A DNA stretch of 64,000 nucleotides, from NCBI RefSeq assembly GCF_004352915.1, contig NZ_SJSY01000074.1, positions 467,894 to 531,893 on the forward strand, written 5' to 3'. The position numbers were made by a program, and so were the translations under genes. Numbering within the stretch: position 1 is the first letter of the stretch; each line of letters starts with the position of its first letter. The stretch is from Flavobacterium zhairuonense (GTDB lineage: Bacteria; Bacteroidota; Bacteroidia; Flavobacteriales; Flavobacteriaceae). Below the pieces are notes generated by a model that saw only the letters and a program-made list of their open reading frames with translations, made no database searches and was not told where the DNA came from. Below, piece after piece: positions 27,304-35,664 of the stretch.

Positions 27304-27311
27304 CAAAGGTA
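27304..27311 (-). promoter_or_regulatory. -7 promoter box upstream of kdsA
   Basis: On the minus strand the bases read TACCTTTG, an exact match to the Bacteroidetes TAnnTTTG box, about 20 nt before the kdsA ATG. No TTG lies at the ideal -33 distance. Confidence 0.5.
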
Positions 27312-27357
27312 GTTATGATTTATGAGTTTGAGATGAAGATTTAAGATTATTTTAAGA

Positions 27358-27506
27358 AGCTAATCCTGCTATTCGTTTCAATATTTCACTCTTAAACTTT
27401 TTTTTCCAAAGTCTGTTCAGGAGCTTCCTCCGGTCGCTCTGCCCAGTCAGGAAAAAATAAGTTTAAGAGTGAAATGATTTCCACTGCTATCAGGGCTAGA
27501 GTTTAG
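27358..27506. repeat. Long imperfect palindromic element
   Basis: The core arms ATTTCACTCTTAAACTT (27383-27399) and their exact complement (27459-27475) extend inward through TTTTTTCC / GGAAAAAA and outward with mismatches (CTAATCCTGCTAT against the complement of GATAGCAGGGCTAG-like sequence). The 42-base apical part is GC-richer (AGGAGCTTCCTCCGGTCGC) and can form its own small stem. The element lies between kdsA and the HEPN gene. It has no ORF. Confidence 0.65.
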
Positions 27507-27650
27507 TGGAATTACGAAAATTGATCTAAAATCATTGTAGCTTATTTGGCAACAATATTAGGATATCAAAAGAAATTGGTAAATGATATTTATCATGTTT
27601 TATGATACTCTGTTGTTTTTTATATAAAACTGATTAATAGAATTATCTAT

Positions 27651-29549
27651 TTAAATGTTATCAAATAAATTAAGTTTTCCAGTATCTAAATCATGTAAAA
27701 AACACTCTTTACGTAGAAAGAAATTAATCATAGTATTTGCTAATTCAATATCATTTTCACTTAAGACTTTAATTAATTGACGTATCAAGTTTCCGGAATA
27801 ATCTCTAACTTTCCAAACGAAATATGGAAGTAATGCATTATCAAAATGAGCATTATGAACAATTAAATTCCTGAATCTATAAATCATTAAAACATCTTCT
27901 TTAATGAGCTTGATGTTTTCCTCAATATTCTTTTTTGTTAATTTTGAATCACTATAAAAACTAATTGTGTTTTCTATTTTTTGCAGCATAAATAAGTCTT
28001 TCTCATAAGTTTTTATTTCAGGTAAACAAATAATGAATTTTTCTAAATAAATATTTTCACCAAAATTTTGGTTCAAGTTTGCTTTTATTATCAGTTCTTG
28101 AGGAAAATGAATTTTTTTATTAAAAGATTTAACTTGTGATTCATAATGACGATATACTTCCCAGCCATAATCATATGCATATTTAAAAATTTGAGCAGAT
28201 GAAATAATTTCTTGTATTAAATGAATTTTTCCTTTTTTCTCATCGTTTAAAATATCTTTTTTGATATTATATTCTAGGTTAAATAAATTTTCAATTGCTA
28301 TCCAGTAATTTAGCATTTTATCTTCCTGTTTTACTGATTGTTCAGCTTTACTATACCAATGAATCGCATTTAGAAGCTTTGATTTTCCTTTTTCATTAAA
28401 ATTTTCATTGTCCCATAAGAATGAAAAATCATTTAGACTTTTTATATCATTTTCAAAATCATTTAGATCTAATGAGTCTCTATACTTAATATGGTTATCT
28501 TTTTTATTTAACCCCCATGATGAATAAATATATTCTCCTTTTTCAACGATTAAATAATCTGTGGCAATAATTTCTATTTCAGTATTTTTTTTAAAATAAC
28601 AACTTACTAAATCGAGTGTGTTTTCAAGTTTTGTTAAGGCATTTATTAGGGATGATTTGGGTAACAAATAGTTGTCAATTTGTACAGAAGCTTGAATAAA
28701 CTTTTCATCTTGCTCTTTATTATGTAAATCTTCATATTTAAAATAGTCAGGATTTGTGATAAATCTTTTCTTGTCTAATGTGTATAAAGTAGTTTCTCCT
28801 ATTTGTATATCTATAGATCCTTTTAATCCTGTTACAATAAATATATAATTAACTGTCTTTTTTTCTTTATAGTAATAAAAAAGTAATGAATTTATTCGAT
28901 CTGCAATCGTCAAATTATCTATTAAGTTAGATACTTCAAGATTATATTTTTTATGATTAAAACGACCATTTTTAAATATATAATTTTTAGTATCTAAACT
29001 ATGCGGATATTTTGTTGAAATCACATTTTGGGTTATTTTATAACTAGAAAAAATATTTAAAGCAAATTTTTTAATATCATCTAAAACATATCCTTTTTTT
29101 ATATATTCAACAATTATATTTTGACTTAAGTATGTTATGGAGTTCACAAAACTTATTGTTATTTCTTCAGGCTTTTGTAATTCGTGATTTAATAATTCGA
29201 CACATGAATTAAAATAAACTCCATCAAGAAATTCTTTTTTTAGATTTTTCGAAATTTCCAGAATATAATTGTTTCTACCGCTATTAAATATTGATAGCAA
29301 TATTTTAAACTGCGAGCTAAATTTTTCTTTAATTACTGTGTCATTATTTAAATAAAATGAGATTTTGTTAAAAAAGTATTTTTTATTATCTGAATTTTGA
29401 AAAGAATTTTCCTCAATTTCTGTAATAATATCTTCAATTAATATATGCGGATTATATAATGAGAGACCATAGGATTTTTTAAGAAAATTAGAAATTAAAT
29501 CTTCCCATAAATCAATCCAAAAATCAATTCGAATATCAATATTATCCAT
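27651..29549 (-). CDS. Large protein with C-terminal ApeA-like HEPN domain
   Basis: 632 residues, strikingly rich in Asn, Lys and Ile and visibly more AT-rich than neighbours. The N-terminal 400 residues are not recognised. The C-terminal part (about 400-600) looks like a HEPN domain of the Apea type. The first helix is LLNAIHWYSKAEQSVKQEDKMLNYWIAIENLF. A later helix ends in RFRNLIVHNAH, which gives the R-x4-H ribonuclease motif at about Arg560-His565. HEPN proteins of this kind are RNases in antiviral and toxin systems. No antitoxin-like partner is adjacent, so it may be a single-gene defence protein. Function is inferred; the domain call is moderate. Confidence 0.68.
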   Translation of the reverse strand: MDNIDIRIDFWIDLWEDLISNFLKKSYGLSLYNPHILIEDIITEIEENSFQNSDNKKYFFNKISFYLNNDTVIKEKFSSQFKILLSIFNSGRNNYILEISKNLKKEFLDGVYFNSCVELLNHELQKPEEITISFVNSITYLSQNIIVEYIKKGYVLDDIKKFALNIFSSYKITQNVISTKYPHSLDTKNYIFKNGRFNHKKYNLEVSNLIDNLTIADRINSLLFYYYKEKKTVNYIFIVTGLKGSIDIQIGETTLYTLDKKRFITNPDYFKYEDLHNKEQDEKFIQASVQIDNYLLPKSSLINALTKLENTLDLVSCYFKKNTEIEIIATDYLIVEKGEYIYSSWGLNKKDNHIKYRDSLDLNDFENDIKSLNDFSFLWDNENFNEKGKSKLLNAIHWYSKAEQSVKQEDKMLNYWIAIENLFNLEYNIKKDILNDEKKGKIHLIQEIISSAQIFKYAYDYGWEVYRHYESQVKSFNKKIHFPQELIIKANLNQNFGENIYLEKFIICLPEIKTYEKDLFMLQKIENTISFYSDSKLTKKNIEENIKLIKEDVLMIYRFRNLIVHNAHFDNALLPYFVWKVRDYSGNLIRQLIKVLSENDIELANTMINFFLRKECFLHDLDTGKLNLFDNI

Positions 29550-29573
29550 AAGTGCTATAAATCCAATTAAGTA

Positions 29574-30026
29574 TTAGTTCTGCTTTAAACTCAATCCCAT
29601 CGGAACCATTAAAATTCCTTTTTCATAAACATTTAAATAAAGGATAATTGGCTTTTTTTGACCTTCCCAAGTCAATTCATAAACATTCAAAAATCCAGCT
29701 CCCATATCGCTTCTTTTTGTTGGAAAAGGACAACAAGTCTCCATGCGTTTATAGGTGATTTTTTCTCCTTTTGGTCCCGCAAGAGCATTTAAAAAACGCG
29801 TTTCGTTTAATGTTTCATCTTTGGTATTTCGGTAGAAAATATTCACTGGATAATCAGGGTCGTAACCGTATTTTTTGTCTTTTGCAAAAAGCGTTATGGC
29901 AAAAGTATTGTCTTTTTTCAAAATTAAATCGGGAGCATTGTCATCAACATTCTTTAAAGTCGATTTTGTGCTCATGCAAGAAACTGCAGAAAATAATAAA
30001 ATTAAAAAAAAGAATATTCTTTTCAT
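29574..30026 (-). CDS. Small hypothetical lipoprotein
   Basis: 150 residues from the ATG at 30026; 14 more codons are open upstream, but only this start gives a lipoprotein signal (MKRIFFFLILLFSAVSC, Cys17). The mature part is mainly beta-like (NTFAITLFAKDKKYGYDPDYPVNIFYR, KPIILYLNVYEKG) and has a CC pair (METCCPFPTKR). I do not recognise the family. It lies between the HEPN gene and yhhN, both on the same strand, with no apparent functional link to either. Confidence 0.65.
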   Translation of the reverse strand: MKRIFFFLILLFSAVSCMSTKSTLKNVDDNAPDLILKKDNTFAITLFAKDKKYGYDPDYPVNIFYRNTKDETLNETRFLNALAGPKGEKITYKRMETCCPFPTKRSDMGAGFLNVYELTWEGQKKPIILYLNVYEKGILMVPMGLSLKQN

Positions 30027-30125
30027 GGTTTTAAGAGTTTTGGTCATACAAATGTATCGGCTTTTCATTCACAAAAAATGATTTTGAAAATCTTTTTTGG
30101 TTTTAAATCAAATCCAAGTTTTGCC

Positions 30126-30803
30126 TTAATCAGCCTTTTTTGGATTTACTTTCAATATACCAACTGCAATCAGATATTGTGCCACAAGATAAGTAAGCAT
30201 AATAAAAAATGCACTTTTCTCAAATGGCGCATAAAATTTATTAATAGCCAAAATACTGTCAGAAAGAACAAAAGCAATTGCGCCTAAAAAAACATAAATA
30301 TTTCCTGGCTTTTGCCACATCAAATAACCATTAAAAGCAAATAATAGCATAATCGAAATCACGCTTGCATACACGATTACCGGAATTTGCAAATCGCCTA
30401 AAGTAGGCAATAATACTGCGAGCATTCCAATTAAGTACAAAGCAATTGTTACGCTTCCAATTCCAAAAACAATTAAATTTCTGGAGATTTTCTGTTTGAT
30501 TTGTCTGTTGAACAAAACGCAATAAATGATATGGGAAATAAGAAAAGAAACTAATCCGAGAATGAAATAAATTTCGCCTAAATCTGCAAAAAGCAGAATC
30601 ACATCGCCAATCCATGAAAAGAGCAAAGCAAGCAATAAAATATTTTTTGTTGGAAATGATCGACAAAAATAGACGCTAAAACTTAACAGCGGAATTAAAA
30701 TTGGCTTTAAATATAAATCAAGGTTTTCATATCCTAGCAGTAAAACAATTAGATAAATTAGGCAGAAAGCGAGGTAGATTTTAAAATATGTGGCATTTCT
30801 CAT
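30126..30803 (-). CDS. YhhN-family lysoplasmalogenase-like membrane protein
   Basis: 225 residues with about eight hydrophobic helices. Family features are the conserved acids inside the membrane region, LLFSWIGDVILLF and AFVLSDSILAINKF, each with Asp, and the loop YLKPILIPLL. YhhN/TMEM86 proteins cleave the vinyl-ether bond of lysoplasmalogens; activity in flavobacteria is not shown. Its ATG overlaps the stop of the upstream sterol-desaturase gene by 4 bp (ATGA), so the two are translationally coupled and may both act on membrane lipids. Confidence 0.85.
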   Translation of the reverse strand: MRNATYFKIYLAFCLIYLIVLLLGYENLDLYLKPILIPLLSFSVYFCRSFPTKNILLLALLFSWIGDVILLFADLGEIYFILGLVSFLISHIIYCVLFNRQIKQKISRNLIVFGIGSVTIALYLIGMLAVLLPTLGDLQIPVIVYASVISIMLLFAFNGYLMWQKPGNIYVFLGAIAFVLSDSILAINKFYAPFEKSAFFIMLTYLVAQYLIAVGILKVNPKKAD

Positions 30804-32083
30804 AAGGCATTCATGGGGTTTATAGTTTGGGGTTGGTTGTTTTTGAAATCGACAGTCACAAAATAAATTGTAGCTAAAAAAGATAAAGCTAAATAGATTA
30901 AAATAATAGAATTGGCAAAAGAAAAAATGGTATTAAGTCCAAACCAATCACCGTTGAAAACGATAATTCCGATTGCAATGCTAAAACGGAATCCTTCCCA
31001 AAAAATGGCATATTTGCTCTTGTCCATTAACTCGCTGTAGCTATAGATTGTGATAAAAATAAAAAATCCGTAGACAAAAATATTTGGCAGACCAATTTTA
31101 GCAATATTATCAAACAAATAACTAACGAACAATAATGTTATTAAAACTTGAGTTACCGACCAATAAATCAGTTTCTGAGAGTTTTGTGTGCCATATTTTT
31201 CAAAGTTAAATACGTTCTCAATTTTGTTTACGGGATATTTTTCTTCAAAATTTTCTGGTCTCCAGCCGGTTGGCTTAAACCAGATAGTGAATTTGTCTTT
31301 CCAGTTTTCGGCACGCCATGCATCTTTGATAAGAAGGGTTAAATGCTGAAAGTTGATTTTTATTGGATTCCAAGTATTTGCAGGTCTTGTGATTCCAAAA
31401 ACGGGCGGAACATCATCTAATTCGGCTTGAAAAGTACCGAACAATTTGTCCCAAAAAATAAAAATCTGCGAGTGGTTTTTGTCTAAATATTCAGGATTTA
31501 TGGCATGATGCACTCGATGATGCGAAGGTGTCACGGTAATATGTTCCAAAAATCCCATTTTGTTGATATGTTTGGTATGGTACCAAAATTGTAAAAACAA
31601 ATGAAGCGGAAGCGTAATGGCAATTACAGAAGCCGGAACTCCTAAAAGTGCTGCAGGAATAAGCAAAAAAGTAAACAGATTTACCAAACTTGCAATAGGC
31701 TGACGCAAGACACAGGCCAGATTAAACTCTTCGCTGCTGTGATGAATGGCATGTTTGTTCCAAAGAAAATTGATTTGATGCGCCAATCTATGGCTCCAAT
31801 AACCGTAAAAATCAATAACAAAAAAAGCTATAAAATAGGAGAGTACGCTTGGTTCTAAATGCTGTAATGCAATTTTAGAAACCAGCCATTCATACGAAAG
31901 AAAAGTAACGCTAAGTCCTAAAACATCTTTAATAGAATTTGTAATTCCGGAACTGATGCTCGATACACTGTCAATTAAAGGTGCAGTGTCGTTTTTTTTG
32001 TAAATGCCGTAGATTTTTTCAAAAATGATTAAGGCCAAAAAAACGGGCATCGCAATGATTAATATTTTTCCGTATTCTTCCAT
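30800..32083 (-). CDS. Sterol desaturase / fatty acid hydroxylase-family protein
   Basis: 427 residues, an integral membrane di-iron enzyme. The His clusters are visible: HRLAHQINFLWNKHAIHHSSEEFN (about 98-122) and SHHRVHHAINPEY (about 186-198). Four helices lie before and around the clusters, and the C-terminal third has several further membrane helices, longer than the minimal family, like alkylglycerol-monooxygenase-type proteins. Combined with the coupled YhhN gene this suggests ether-lipid metabolism, which is an inference. Its start codon lies only 4 nt beyond a strong terminator stem of the prmA-clpS unit, an unusual arrangement. Confidence 0.87.
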   Translation of the reverse strand: MEEYGKILIIAMPVFLALIIFEKIYGIYKKNDTAPLIDSVSSISSGITNSIKDVLGLSVTFLSYEWLVSKIALQHLEPSVLSYFIAFFVIDFYGYWSHRLAHQINFLWNKHAIHHSSEEFNLACVLRQPIASLVNLFTFLLIPAALLGVPASVIAITLPLHLFLQFWYHTKHINKMGFLEHITVTPSHHRVHHAINPEYLDKNHSQIFIFWDKLFGTFQAELDDVPPVFGITRPANTWNPIKINFQHLTLLIKDAWRAENWKDKFTIWFKPTGWRPENFEEKYPVNKIENVFNFEKYGTQNSQKLIYWSVTQVLITLLFVSYLFDNIAKIGLPNIFVYGFFIFITIYSYSELMDKSKYAIFWEGFRFSIAIGIIVFNGDWFGLNTIFSFANSIILIYLALSFLATIYFVTVDFKNNQPQTINPMNAL

Positions 32084-32132
32084 AAAAAAAGCATTCTATT
32101 TTATTCAAATATAGAATAAAATAGAATGCTTT
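32084..32132 (-). terminator. Terminator after clpS, abutting the desaturase start
   Basis: A perfect 19-bp stem (32114-32132 with 32088-32106) has a 7-nt loop and is followed on the minus strand by seven T. The ATG of the next gene begins at 32083, right after the T run. The loop plus its closing base reads TATATTTG (32113-32106) on the minus strand, an exact -7 promoter box. Confidence 0.88.
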
Positions 32133-32147
32133 CTAAAAAATTTGCAA

Positions 32148-32423
32148 CTAAACAATTTCGGCGCTAAGGCCAGCTTCCAAAAGTTGTGTGCATTGAGGTT
32201 TAAGTTTTTCAATCGGACCTGTTTTTACAGTACATTTTCCGTTGTAATGTACAATCAAAGAACATTGCTCTGCTTGTTCAGCAGTGTGGTCGCAAACACG
32301 CATAAGAGTATCAATTACGTGATCAAAAGTATTTACATCATCATTGTAAACAATGATCTCGTTGTTGAAAGCAATGGCTTCCTTTTCGCGAACTCTTTCT
32401 CTTACTTTTTCTTTAGTACTCAT
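32148..32423 (-). CDS. clpS: ClpS adaptor of the Clp protease
   Basis: 91 residues. The core EIIVYNDDVNTFDHVIDTLMRVCDHTAEQAEQCSLIVHYNGKC is typical ClpS, with the Asn-Asp-Asp of the N-degron-binding pocket and the His near the pocket. It delivers N-end-rule substrates to ClpA/ClpC with ClpP. It lies 36 bp downstream of prmA on the same strand, a neighbourhood I know from other Bacteroidetes. Confidence 0.94.
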   Translation of the reverse strand: MSTKEKVRERVREKEAIAFNNEIIVYNDDVNTFDHVIDTLMRVCDHTAEQAEQCSLIVHYNGKCTVKTGPIEKLKPQCTQLLEAGLSAEIV

Positions 32424-32459
32424 AGTTTTATGTTTTGTACTGAATTGATTATCAGTAAT

Positions 32460-33293
32460 CTAATTTACGTATTTTAAAGATACCCAATTGTTTCGCTGAA
32501 GCTTTTTAACATAAGTCAATCCTTTTTCAACACATGAAGCATCAATAAACGGAATGTCTTCTTCATAAAAACCGCTAAAAAGAATAATCCCTTTTGGATT
32601 CAAAGCATCAACATAAGCTTGCATATCGTTCAATAAAATATTTCTATTGATATTGGCAATAATCAAATCGTATTTTTTACCAGCCAATAAAGCTGCGTCG
32701 CCTTCATAAACGCTGATGTGTTTGCAATTATTGCGTTCAGCATTTTCAATCGAATTTAAATAACACCAGTTGTCGATATCAATAGCGTCAATTGGTTCAG
32801 CACCTTTCATTTCTGCTAAAATTGCTAAAATTGCAGTACCGCAACCCATATCGAGAGTTTTCAAACCTTTAACATCCATTTCTAATAAATGCTGAATCAT
32901 CATGTGAGTTGTCTCGTGATGACCAGTTCCAAAACTCATTTTAGGTTCAATAACAATGTCAAACTGAGCATCAGTTTTTTCGTGAAATGGTGCGCGAACA
33001 TGGCATTTCCCGTCAACATCAATAGGTTCGAAGTTTTTTTCCCATTCTTCGTTCCAGTTTACTTGGTCGATTTCTTCAATCGTATATTCAATTTTAAATT
33101 CTTCAGATTGCAGAATATAAATATCATCCAGAATATTCTCATCCCATAAATCCTTCTTCACAAAAGCTGAAATTCCGTTTTCTGTTTCTGTAAAACTTTC
33201 AAACGCTTTTTCGCCCAATTCAGCCACTAAAATTTCAGAACCCAATTCTTTTGGCTCAATCGTAAAATGATATCCTAAATATATATTCGACAT
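32460..33293 (-). CDS. prmA: Ribosomal protein L11 methyltransferase
   Basis: 277 residues. The N-terminal substrate-recognition domain (about 1-95) is followed by a class I SAM-dependent methyltransferase fold with MSFGTGHHETTHMMIQHLL, the SAM motif LDMGCGTAILAILAEMKGA, IDIDNWCYLNSIENAERN and DLIIANINRNIL. It methylates L11 (RplK) in the cytoplasm. It heads the prmA-clpS unit. The -7 box TACCTTTG lies just upstream. Confidence 0.94.
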   Translation of the reverse strand: MSNIYLGYHFTIEPKELGSEILVAELGEKAFESFTETENGISAFVKKDLWDENILDDIYILQSEEFKIEYTIEEIDQVNWNEEWEKNFEPIDVDGKCHVRAPFHEKTDAQFDIVIEPKMSFGTGHHETTHMMIQHLLEMDVKGLKTLDMGCGTAILAILAEMKGAEPIDAIDIDNWCYLNSIENAERNNCKHISVYEGDAALLAGKKYDLIIANINRNILLNDMQAYVDALNPKGIILFSGFYEEDIPFIDASCVEKGLTYVKKLQRNNWVSLKYVN

Positions 33294-33309
33294 AAATAAA
33301 AAATTTTTG

Positions 33310-33317
33310 CAAAGGTA
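33310..33317 (-). promoter_or_regulatory. -7 promoter box upstream of prmA
   Basis: The minus strand reads TACCTTTG, exact to the TAnnTTTG consensus, 17 nt before the prmA ATG. No matching TTG stands at the ideal distance. Confidence 0.5.
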
Positions 33318-33383
33318 AGAATAGAAAGCAGAAGTTGCCTATTTATCTATGAGAAGATTTAAAATTTAAGAATAATTTAAAGC

Positions 33384-33413
33384 ATAAAAAAAGCGATGCA
33401 TTAAGCATCGCTT
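33384..33413 (-). terminator. Terminator after tpiA
   Basis: AAGCGATGC (33391-33399) pairs with GCATCGCTT (33405-33413) across a 5-nt loop. On the minus strand the stem is followed by TTTTTTT. It is about 100 bp beyond the tpiA stop. Confidence 0.8.
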
Positions 33414-33424
33414 CCTGTTTTTTA

Positions 33425-33502
33425 GCCACAGATTAAAAGGATTCGCACAGATTTTTCTTCAAACTAGTTTAAAAAATCCAATTAATCTTTTTAATCTGTG
33501 GC
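33425..33502. repeat. Palindromic CCACAGATT-type intergenic element
   Basis: The 19-bp arms GCCACAGATTAAAAGGATT (33425-33443) and AATCTTTTTAATCTGTGGC (33484-33502) are inverted with one mismatch. Related palindromes built on CAC(A/G)GATT or CACGAATT words occur at 38751-38810 and 42814-42896. Confidence 0.65.
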
Positions 33503-33513
33503 AAAAAAATATT

Positions 33514-34266
33514 TTAGATTGCAGTAACAATTGCTAAGAAATCGTCAGCTTTTAAAGCAGCACCTCCAATTAAACCGCCGTCAACGTCTGGTTTAGAGAA
33601 AATTTCTTTAGCATTTTCTGGTTTAACAGAACCACCATATAAAATAGAAACTTCATCAGCGATTTCAGCTCCAAAAGCTTTGCGGATAACTTCTCTAATG
33701 AATTCGTGCATTTCTTGTGCTTGCTCTGGCGAAGCAGTTTCTCCAGTTCCAATAGCCCAAACTGGCTCATAAGCCAAAACAATTTTTGACCAAGATTCTT
33801 TTGCAATATGGAAAACTCCGTCACGCAATTGGTTTTCAACGATGTTGAAGTGATTTCCAGACTGACGGTCTTTTAATTCTTCTCCAAAACAGAAAATTAC
33901 TGTCATATCATGTTTCAAAGCTGTATCAACTTTGTTTGCGATTAATGCATCGGTTTCGTGGAAAATAGCTCTGCGCTCAGAGTGACCTAAAATTACTGTA
34001 TTAACGCCAATGCTTGTCAACATATCTGCAGAAATTTCTCCTGTAAAAGCTCCGCCTTCAGCTTGGTGAACGTTTTGAGCAGAAACTCCGATAGTTGTAT
34101 TTTTTAATTTTGTCGCTGCCGCTTGTAAGTTAACAAAAGTTGGAGCTACAATTACTTGTGCATTGGTTTTTGCTGGAATTTTAGCAATTAATTCGTTCAA
34201 TAATTCTTCAGTCTGTGCAGCATTTTTATGCATTTTCCAGTTTCCTGCAACAATCGATTTTCTCAT
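33514..34266 (-). CDS. tpiA: Triosephosphate isomerase
   Basis: 250 residues, full length. It has GNWKMHKN at the N terminus (catalytic Lys), GHSERRAIF (catalytic His), AYEPVWAIGTGETASPEQAQEMH (catalytic Glu and loop 6 region), ILYGGSVKPENAKE and DGGLIGGAALKADDF (phosphate binding). It interconverts DHAP and glyceraldehyde-3-phosphate in glycolysis. It lies 48 bp downstream of the thioredoxin-family gene, and both are probably driven by the promoter at 34854. Confidence 0.97.
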   Translation of the reverse strand: MRKSIVAGNWKMHKNAAQTEELLNELIAKIPAKTNAQVIVAPTFVNLQAAATKLKNTTIGVSAQNVHQAEGGAFTGEISADMLTSIGVNTVILGHSERRAIFHETDALIANKVDTALKHDMTVIFCFGEELKDRQSGNHFNIVENQLRDGVFHIAKESWSKIVLAYEPVWAIGTGETASPEQAQEMHEFIREVIRKAFGAEIADEVSILYGGSVKPENAKEIFSKPDVDGGLIGGAALKADDFLAIVTAI

Positions 34267-34314
34267 TTTGGTAGTTTTTATTATTCTTTTAATTTTTTGT
34301 TTTTAAAGTAATTC

Positions 34315-34815
34315 TTAAGCCTGTTTTAAACTTTTTAAAGCTTCGTTGATTTTGTCAAAATCAGTTTCGATAGCGCGATAAAGCACAATTTTTCCTGTTT
34401 TGTCAACAATGATGTAACGTGGAATCCAATCTAAGTCGATCGCTTTTCCGAATAAGCCTTTCATACCATCGTTCATCATGTAATGATCGCCTTTTAACTC
34501 GTGCTTTTCGATTCCAGCTTTCCATTTATCGGCTGTTTTATCAGCTGAAATGAATAAATAAGATACATCTGGATTATTGGCTTGTAATTCTTTTACTTTC
34601 GGCATTGCTTTTACGCAGTCACCACACCATGAAGCCCAAACTTCGATAACTAAAGTTTTTCCTTTGTATTTTTTTAAAATCTTTTCGAAGGCAACTTGTT
34701 TTTCATTTGAAGCTAATAATTTTTCAGACAAGGCTTCTTTTGAAAATTCTTTTTTCTGAGCCTGAGTGCATGAAAAAGTAATAAACGCAATAACGACTAG
34801 GGCTAATTGTTTCAT
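34315..34815 (-). CDS. TlpA-like thioredoxin-family lipoprotein
   Basis: 166 residues with a lipoprotein signal (ITFSC, Cys16). The thioredoxin fold has the active site WASWCGDCVKAMP (CGDC) and the cis-Pro region DWIPRYIIVDKTGKIVLYRA. It probably acts as a periplasmic thiol reductase facing the cell wall side. The gene order thioredoxin-tpiA, near BT_3928/DUF1599/folP, recurs in flavobacteria as far as I recall. Confidence 0.88.
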   Translation of the reverse strand: MKQLALVVIAFITFSCTQAQKKEFSKEALSEKLLASNEKQVAFEKILKKYKGKTLVIEVWASWCGDCVKAMPKVKELQANNPDVSYLFISADKTADKWKAGIEKHELKGDHYMMNDGMKGLFGKAIDLDWIPRYIIVDKTGKIVLYRAIETDFDKINEALKSLKQA

Positions 34816-34853
34816 ATTATATTTTAATTATTTTTTATTAAGTACTGAATTCA

Positions 34854-34882
34854 CAAAGTTAAACAAACAAATTGAATGCCAA
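34854..34882 (-). promoter_or_regulatory. Promoter of the thioredoxin-tpiA unit
   Basis: On the minus strand TTG (34882-34880), an 18-nt spacer and TAACTTTG (34861-34854) match the Bacteroidetes consensus at every defined position. It lies about 40 bp upstream of the start codon. The rest of the gap 34883-35094 is AT-rich with no gene seen. Confidence 0.75.
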
Positions 34883-35094
34883 TTGTTCATTAACAAAATT
34901 TGAAGAAACGTTTATTTTGTAACAAAATGTGAAATTTAGGTTACAAAAAGCAAAATGAAATCGTAATAGTTGACGAAAAAAAGCAGAGATTATTTCGATC
35001 TTTTTTAGAGAAGATGAAAAAAGGACTGAATTTTTATTTTTTGAAGTCGTTTTTGTGGAGAAAAAACGTCGAGATTTTGCTTTTTTTCGAAACA

Positions 35095-35124
35095 AAAAAG
35101 GAACTTATAATTAAGTTCCTTTTT
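35095..35124 (-). terminator. Terminator after the gene at 35133
   Basis: A perfect 13-bp stem (35095-35107 with 35112-35124) has a TAAT loop. The minus-strand 3' side is T-rich. It begins 9 bp after the stop codon. Confidence 0.85.
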
Positions 35125-35132
35125 GATAATAT

Positions 35133-35588
35133 TTAAATCTTTGTATCAACTAAAATTTTATAAACTCCTCGAGTTTGATCTAATTGAAAGGTTGCATTTT
35201 TAATTTGAAAGTCTTTAAATTCTGTATATGAACACTTGCCACTGATTCTATTTGCTTGTACATGAAATTCAAAAATACTTTTTCTAGCAATATTTACTGA
35301 ATAATTTATGGTTTCGGTTTTCCAGCCAATACTTCCAATTCTAATTACATTGTAATTGTTCTCGGATATAAAATTGTATTCGATGTTTTTACTAGAATCG
35401 TTTAAGTCTTTTATAGTAATGTCACTGCTTTTGTATGTGCCATAAGTGAATAAGTTCTCTCCAGTTGTTTTATCTATAAGTTCAAAAGAGAAGTCTTCTG
35501 GAGGTGTAAAGCAAGCAATACTATCATTGCTGCATCCATAATTAAGAACAAGCAAGAAAATAAAAATAAACTTCGATATGGTTTTCAT
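35133..35588 (-). CDS. Hypothetical lipoprotein
   Basis: 151 residues with a lipoprotein signal (LNYGC, Cys19). The mature part is predicted to be mostly beta strands (FSFELIDKTTGENLF, NYNVIRIGSIGWKTETINYSVNI) and resembles the many small flavobacterial surface or periplasmic lipoproteins; I do not recognise a family. Two further cysteines, in IACFTPP and SGKCSYT, may form a disulfide. It has its own terminator and is separated by 76 bp from the upstream hydrolase gene. Confidence 0.65.
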   Translation of the reverse strand: MKTISKFIFIFLLVLNYGCSNDSIACFTPPEDFSFELIDKTTGENLFTYGTYKSSDITIKDLNDSSKNIEYNFISENNYNVIRIGSIGWKTETINYSVNIARKSIFEFHVQANRISGKCSYTEFKDFQIKNATFQLDQTRGVYKILVDTKI

Positions 35589-35664
35589 AGCAAACGGTTG
35601 GTTAAGGTATTCTCAAATGTAAGAATAATATTCCGATTTGTATATTAAGTTTTGATTATGAATT

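Noticed and set aside
34859..35095. 78-residue minus-strand ORF in the gap before the thioredoxin gene
   Set aside because: It overlaps the well-matched promoter at 34854-34882, is Lys/Phe-rich as expected for AT-rich noncoding DNA, and has no signal or motif.
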